Source: Neobacillus drentensis NBRC 102427 (lineage in GTDB: Bacteria > Bacillota > Bacilli > Bacillales > Cytobacillaceae). Taken from it: a stretch of DNA of 37,572 bases. Where the stretch lies: NCBI RefSeq assembly GCF_001591445.1, contig NZ_BCUX01000046.1, forward strand, positions 1 through 37,572, written 5' to 3'. Positions 33,783-37,572 of the stretch are shown here, piece after piece. The notes beneath the pieces were generated by a model, which saw only the letters and a program-made list of their open reading frames with translations, was not told the origin of the DNA and made no database searches. Both the position numbers and the translations under genes were made by a program. Each line of letters begins with the position of its first letter. Position 1 is the stretch's first letter.

Positions 33783-34384
33783 GGCGCCACCCCTCCCTGA
33801 TCATCTTCTCTGAATGGACGTCTAAATTTTATATATACTCCTAATAAAAAATCAATGACAAAATGCATCGCAATTGTTACAGCTAAATTTTCTGTCCACA
33901 CGAATATTAAACCAATAAAAAAACTTAAAACCACAATATTAACAAACAAAAACCAATTAAAAAGATATCGATAGTGAATAATTGCAAAAATAATGCTTGC
34001 TATGATCAGACCTAATTTTGTTTGAATGATCCCCCGAAACAATAATTCTTCACTAAAAGCAACAAATAGGGCAATGAATAAAATATGAAATATATTTCTA
34101 TTTTTAAATATTCTTTCATTCAAACCACCATCATCATAATAAGACGAAGGCAGCCATTTCATTAAGAGAATATCTGCTAACACCACGGCTATTCCAGCAG
34201 GGACACCTATTGTAATTATTTGAAAATCTTGCAAAGAAATATTATTTAAATAGGATAGATGGTCAAAAAATATAAACCCTAGTAGTATTGAAATCACGCA
34301 GAGAATGAACTGTGTCATGTAAAGGTGAAAAAGCAAATCTTTATCCGTTAAACCATTAATTAATTCAAAGTACTTTTTTTTCAT
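33779..34384 (-). CDS. ypbD: CPBP family intramembrane glutamic protease (YpbD)
   Basis: This Abi/CAAX-type membrane protease has 201 residues and about six membrane segments. Its motifs are EELLFRG (motif 1), FAIIH (motif 2) and HFVID (motif 3, in AVTIAMHFVIDFLLG). All three are intact, so activity is likely; the substrate is unknown. The start overlaps the recQ stop by four bases (ATGA) and its end overlaps ypbE in the same way. Linkage to a DNA helicase is conserved in Bacillus but unexplained. Confidence 0.9.
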   Translation of the reverse strand: MKKKYFELINGLTDKDLLFHLYMTQFILCVISILLGFIFFDHLSYLNNISLQDFQIITIGVPAGIAVVLADILLMKWLPSSYYDDGGLNERIFKNRNIFHILFIALFVAFSEELLFRGIIQTKLGLIIASIIFAIIHYRYLFNWFLFVNIVVLSFFIGLIFVWTENLAVTIAMHFVIDFLLGVYIKFRRPFREDDQGGVAP

Positions 34385-35895
34385 TCCCTCAACTCACCAT
34401 TGATTAGAATTTTCGAAAGATAATCATTCCAGTTTTTTACGTCTGTTTTCGCTGAAGGAACGGTTAAATGATTAATCGCTTGATAATCGTTTAATTGAAG
34501 TCCGCAGATATCGCAGCAAGGGTTTACCTCTTTCGTCTTTACTTCATCAAAATATTTTAATATATTTTCACGTCTGCAAGAATTGGTTTCAATCCATTTT
34601 TTCATAGAATAGATATTATTTTTCTTAATAGTCAATCTTTCCTTAACAAAATTATTAATTGTCCATTGTAATCCTTTAAGATTAGCTGTTTCTAGCGATG
34701 AATTTTTAACAAAGTTCTCAATAATCCTCCATTGAATTTCAGTAAAACCCCCAAGTTCCATTAGTTTCATATCTAAACTAATATTTCCATTCTTGAAAAG
34801 CTGTTCATCGGTTATCTTCTTAAACAACCAGTCTATTTGCTGTTCTGATGGCAATTCATTTTCAGCAAGCTGGATTGGAAGATGTTCATCCCCTGGCGAA
34901 TATAAAAGGATGGCAATACTCGGGTCGCCATCACGGCCTGCCCGGCCAATTTCCTGTAGATAAGATTCTATTTGCATTGGCATATGATAATGAATAATAA
35001 AACGGATATTTTCCTTATTAATTCCCATACCAAACGCACTGGTAGCGCATATTACATCTAGTTGACCATAGATAAACTGTTGTTGAATCAGGATTCTTGT
35101 ATTTTGATCTAATCCGCCGTGATAGGCCATTGCCTGACAAATTCCTTTTTCTGTTAGTAGATTTGCCATCTGTTCAGCAGTTTTTTTACTAGAAAAATAA
35201 ATAATTCCCGGTTTTTTTAAGTTGGCAACCAACTCAAGGATATTTGCCTGCTTATCGCGATAATCGATTAGTTCTTTAACATAAAAGCCGATATTAGGGC
35301 GATCGATGGTTGATTCGATTTTTACTATTTCCTCTAAATCAAGTGAGGCAATAATATCCTCTCGTACCTTTTGGGTTGCAGTTGCTGTTAATGCAAGCGT
35401 TAATGGATTCCCAAGTTTTTTTCGAATATCACCTAGTTTTGAATAATCAGGGCGAAAATCAAAGCCCCACTGGGAAATACAATGGGCCTCATCGACCACA
35501 AATAACGCAATCGGAAGCTCCTGAAGTTTACGGAGAATATAGGGAACTCTCATCATTTCGGGTGATATAAAGATAAATTTATATTGATTCAAATGATGTA
35601 ATGCCCTATTTCTTTCCTCCGCAGAAAGAAAGGAATTTAACGCAATGACTCTTTTTTCCCCAAATCTTTTAAATTGCTCCACCTGATCCTGCATTAGTGA
35701 CAGAAGAGGTGAAATGATTAATATCTGACCTTCTAAAATAATCCCAGGAAGTTGGTAGCACAATGATTTTCCTGTCCCAGTTGGGAGCATGGCCAATGAG
35801 TCGCGTCCTGCAAGAATTGAGGTGATGACCTCTTTTTGCCCAGTCTTAAACGATTGGTACCCAAAGTGCTTTTTTAAAACCTTTTCTAATTCCAT
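34381..35895 (-). CDS. recQ: RecQ-family ATP-dependent DNA helicase (short form, RecS-like)
   Basis: This 3'-to-5' superfamily 2 helicase is 504 residues long. It has Walker A TGTGKS (39-44), DEAH (135-138) followed by CISQWGFDFRPDY, and motif VI QEIGRAGRDG (314-323). Zinc-binding cysteines are C440, C460/C461 and C464. It ends soon after, without an HRDC domain, and is thus shorter than typical RecQ and like B. subtilis RecS (same locus, also called recQ/ypbC). It overlaps the genes on each side by 1 and 4 bases. Confidence 0.94.
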   Translation of the reverse strand: MELEKVLKKHFGYQSFKTGQKEVITSILAGRDSLAMLPTGTGKSLCYQLPGIILEGQILIISPLLSLMQDQVEQFKRFGEKRVIALNSFLSAEERNRALHHLNQYKFIFISPEMMRVPYILRKLQELPIALFVVDEAHCISQWGFDFRPDYSKLGDIRKKLGNPLTLALTATATQKVREDIIASLDLEEIVKIESTIDRPNIGFYVKELIDYRDKQANILELVANLKKPGIIYFSSKKTAEQMANLLTEKGICQAMAYHGGLDQNTRILIQQQFIYGQLDVICATSAFGMGINKENIRFIIHYHMPMQIESYLQEIGRAGRDGDPSIAILLYSPGDEHLPIQLAENELPSEQQIDWLFKKITDEQLFKNGNISLDMKLMELGGFTEIQWRIIENFVKNSSLETANLKGLQWTINNFVKERLTIKKNNIYSMKKWIETNSCRRENILKYFDEVKTKEVNPCCDICGLQLNDYQAINHLTVPSAKTDVKNWNDYLSKILINGELRE

Positions 35896-36932
35896 TATCT
35901 ATCACCATGTTTCGCCAGTACTAACCTTATTTGAAAATAGGTTGCAGCACCTATTTTTTCTTTTATCACTTTTAGCTGTTTAGATGCTTTTTGCCGTGAA
36001 ACTTCCAAAATCTCATGTTGTAATTCTCTATCCACATAGGTATCAATGGAAAAATCAGCAGCATTTAAGGCTAATTCAACAAGATGATCTTCTATTGTAC
36101 TTAATTTTAAGTGTCTAAGTTTCGCGATTATGTCAGGGGAATGTCCCTGAAGTAACAATTTCTGGGTTTTCCGTGAGGAAAGAGTTAATTCATCATCTTG
36201 TATTAATTCATCAATGAGATAAGGTAAGATTTTTAACTGATTCTCTTCTTCCATTATTTTTTGTATCAAATAATGGAGAATATTAGTAAACCCAACCTGA
36301 TAATTGTGAATATCTAAATTTAACTTTGCAGCTACTTGTAAAGGGGTTAATCCAATCTGCTGAAAACCAGTTAACCGAAACACTAACAGGGATGGGTCAA
36401 TAACTTTCGCAGTTTTAAAACATTTATTTAACTCTGAATATAAAGCAGGACCCAATTCCAGCCTAGGTACAGTGATATCCTTTAAAGTAGATTTTAACCA
36501 GTTATGGACATCTATGTTTTTTTGAATAGGTATATATCTTGATTCACAAAAAGCAAGATTGGATACCACTTGGATTAGCAGGGACAATCTCTCCCAAAAT
36601 AATGAGGTTATTTGATGAAAGTTCCAGCCATTTATATATTGGGGTAATGGATTGTTTTCTAGAAGTGTCATTCCAGAGGTCGTTAAACTATATCGTTGTT
36701 CCCCATTATTTATTAACCAATTTTTTTCTACCATAGCTTGATATATTTCATCAAAGGATTCTCTGGATAACTGTTCATAAATTCCAAAAAACTTTTTCAG
36801 TGAGAATAGGTGGGCATCTTGGATCGTTTGTGATGATTTTTTTCCATTCAATAGGTGATAAATAGAATATATCGTCCGTTCACGGTTTAATTGTTTAATA
36901 CTATATAGAATAATGGATTCAATTTGCATCAT
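35895..36932 (-). CDS. ypbB: YpbB-like helix-turn-helix protein
   Basis: This 345-residue protein is the first gene of the recQ operon and shares a base with it (TAATG). The N-terminal part resembles a winged helix (QDAHLFSLKKFFGIYEQLSR to YSLTTSGMTLLEN). The C-terminal part carries a helicase-associated HTH-like block (LLLQGHSPDIIAKLRHLKLSTIEDHLVELAL). That domain occurs at the C-terminus of many RecQ proteins, so YpbB may supply in trans the domain missing from the short RecQ; this is inference. Two adjacent ATG codons are possible starts, with GGGGGACT upstream. Confidence 0.85.
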   Translation of the reverse strand: MMQIESIILYSIKQLNRERTIYSIYHLLNGKKSSQTIQDAHLFSLKKFFGIYEQLSRESFDEIYQAMVEKNWLINNGEQRYSLTTSGMTLLENNPLPQYINGWNFHQITSLFWERLSLLIQVVSNLAFCESRYIPIQKNIDVHNWLKSTLKDITVPRLELGPALYSELNKCFKTAKVIDPSLLVFRLTGFQQIGLTPLQVAAKLNLDIHNYQVGFTNILHYLIQKIMEEENQLKILPYLIDELIQDDELTLSSRKTQKLLLQGHSPDIIAKLRHLKLSTIEDHLVELALNAADFSIDTYVDRELQHEILEVSRQKASKQLKVIKEKIGAATYFQIRLVLAKHGDR

Positions 36933-37118
36933 TCGAGTCCCCCACCGCTTTTTCGTGCATTATCGACAAAATACCCATTTTTCTTCTTTATTCTACCATG
37001 AATTAGAATGGATTGTTGCCTGGAAATGTGGAAGAAATAGAAATTCATCTATTTAACTACAGGAATAAGGGCATTTTTCTATTGAAAAGTTGTCGATACA
37101 GTTTTACAATAGAAATGA

Positions 37119-37439
<321 letters not shown>

Positions 37440-37468
37440 TATTTAAGTAATTTAAATTTTAAGCTACT

Positions 37469-37502
37469 ACCTCTCTCCTTTTAAGGTGAGAGGTTTTATT
37501 TT
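37469..37502 (+). terminator. Terminator of fer
   Basis: The arms ACCTCTC (37469-37475) and GAGAGGT (37488-37494) continue inward with CC/GG after one mismatch. TTTATTTTT follows. Confidence 0.85.
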
Positions 37503-37510
37503 TCTGAACA

Positions 37511-37572
37511 AAAAGCGCAAGCGCCCGTTTAGCGGCGTATGGACTGGAGCGCTCCAACTGCTAATAAATAGA
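37511..37572. repeat. GC-rich intergenic repeat (cut by window edge)
   Basis: The block starts with GCGCAAGCGC, a small self-complementary unit (37515-37524), and contains the 12-bp palindrome TGGAGCGCTCCA (37545-37556). It is GC-rich beside AT-rich DNA and has no ORF with a ribosome site. From memory, intergenic elements opening AAAGCGCAAGCGCC are abundant in Bacillus-group genomes; not searched. It may continue past the window. Confidence 0.5.

Overview
This 37.6-kb window is a low-GC, gene-dense chromosomal segment of an endospore-forming member of the Bacillaceae, probably Bacillus sensu lato such as Neobacillus or Mesobacillus. The evidence is the protein sequences, a gene order close to the aro/tyr - ndk - hep - mtr - hbs - spoIVA - yph - ypf - ype - ypd - ypb region of Bacillus subtilis, and spore genes (spoIVA, sleB, ypeB, cotJABC). 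No phage, transposon, CRISPR array, rRNA or tRNA was seen. Nearly all genes are on the minus strand. Plus-strand exceptions are ypzI, cotJABC and fer.

Layout. 1-6400: an aromatic amino-acid operon read aroC-aroB-aroH-hisC-tyrA-aroA, without the trp genes found between aroH and hisC in B. subtilis. 6500-10700: ndk, then hepS-menG-hepT (menaquinone side chain and ring methylation), then mtrB (TRAP) and folE. 10800-17950: hbs, spoIVA, lipoprotein yphF, yphE, gpsA, the ribosome GTPase der, membrane protein yphA and the tiny gene ypzI. 17980-21950: fni, an S1-domain protein, plsC, cmk and ypfB. 22000-25070: ypeB-sleB (germination) and prsW. 25180-28500: ansA, ypdA/bdrA and gudB. 28700-31260: mecB, a metallophosphoesterase, a small membrane protein and a CBS-domain protein. 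31400-32480: cotJABC. 32500-36930: ypbF, then the tightly coupled operon ypbB-recQ-ypbD-ypbE. 37190-37440: ferredoxin. Both window ends carry GC-rich, hairpin-rich intergenic sequence that looks like dispersed repeats.

How the genes work together. Chorismate made by AroA/B/C feeds AroH-TyrA-HisC for Phe/Tyr and, through hepS-menG-hepT, supports menaquinone. Fni supplies balanced isoprene units for HepST. Mother-cell functions (SpoIVA, CotJ) and germination functions (SleB/YpeB) are scattered among housekeeping genes. Several sporulation-type promoters can be seen, including a strong forespore-type (SigF/SigG) match in front of ypzI.

No clearly new multigene system was found. The best candidates for undescribed biology are noncoding: a structured RNA-like segment ending in a strong terminator between gpsA and yphE; a hairpin that acts as terminator of the CBS gene and buries the ribosome binding site of the next gene; a nested dyad upstream of der; an inverted repeat across the hbs promoter; and a short orphan ORF plus terminator between spoIVA and hbs. 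Genes missing from their usual B. subtilis positions (trp operon, cheR, ypfA/motI) are also informative. Start codons TTG and GTG are common and several starts were moved from the longest ORF on ribosome-binding-site and family evidence.
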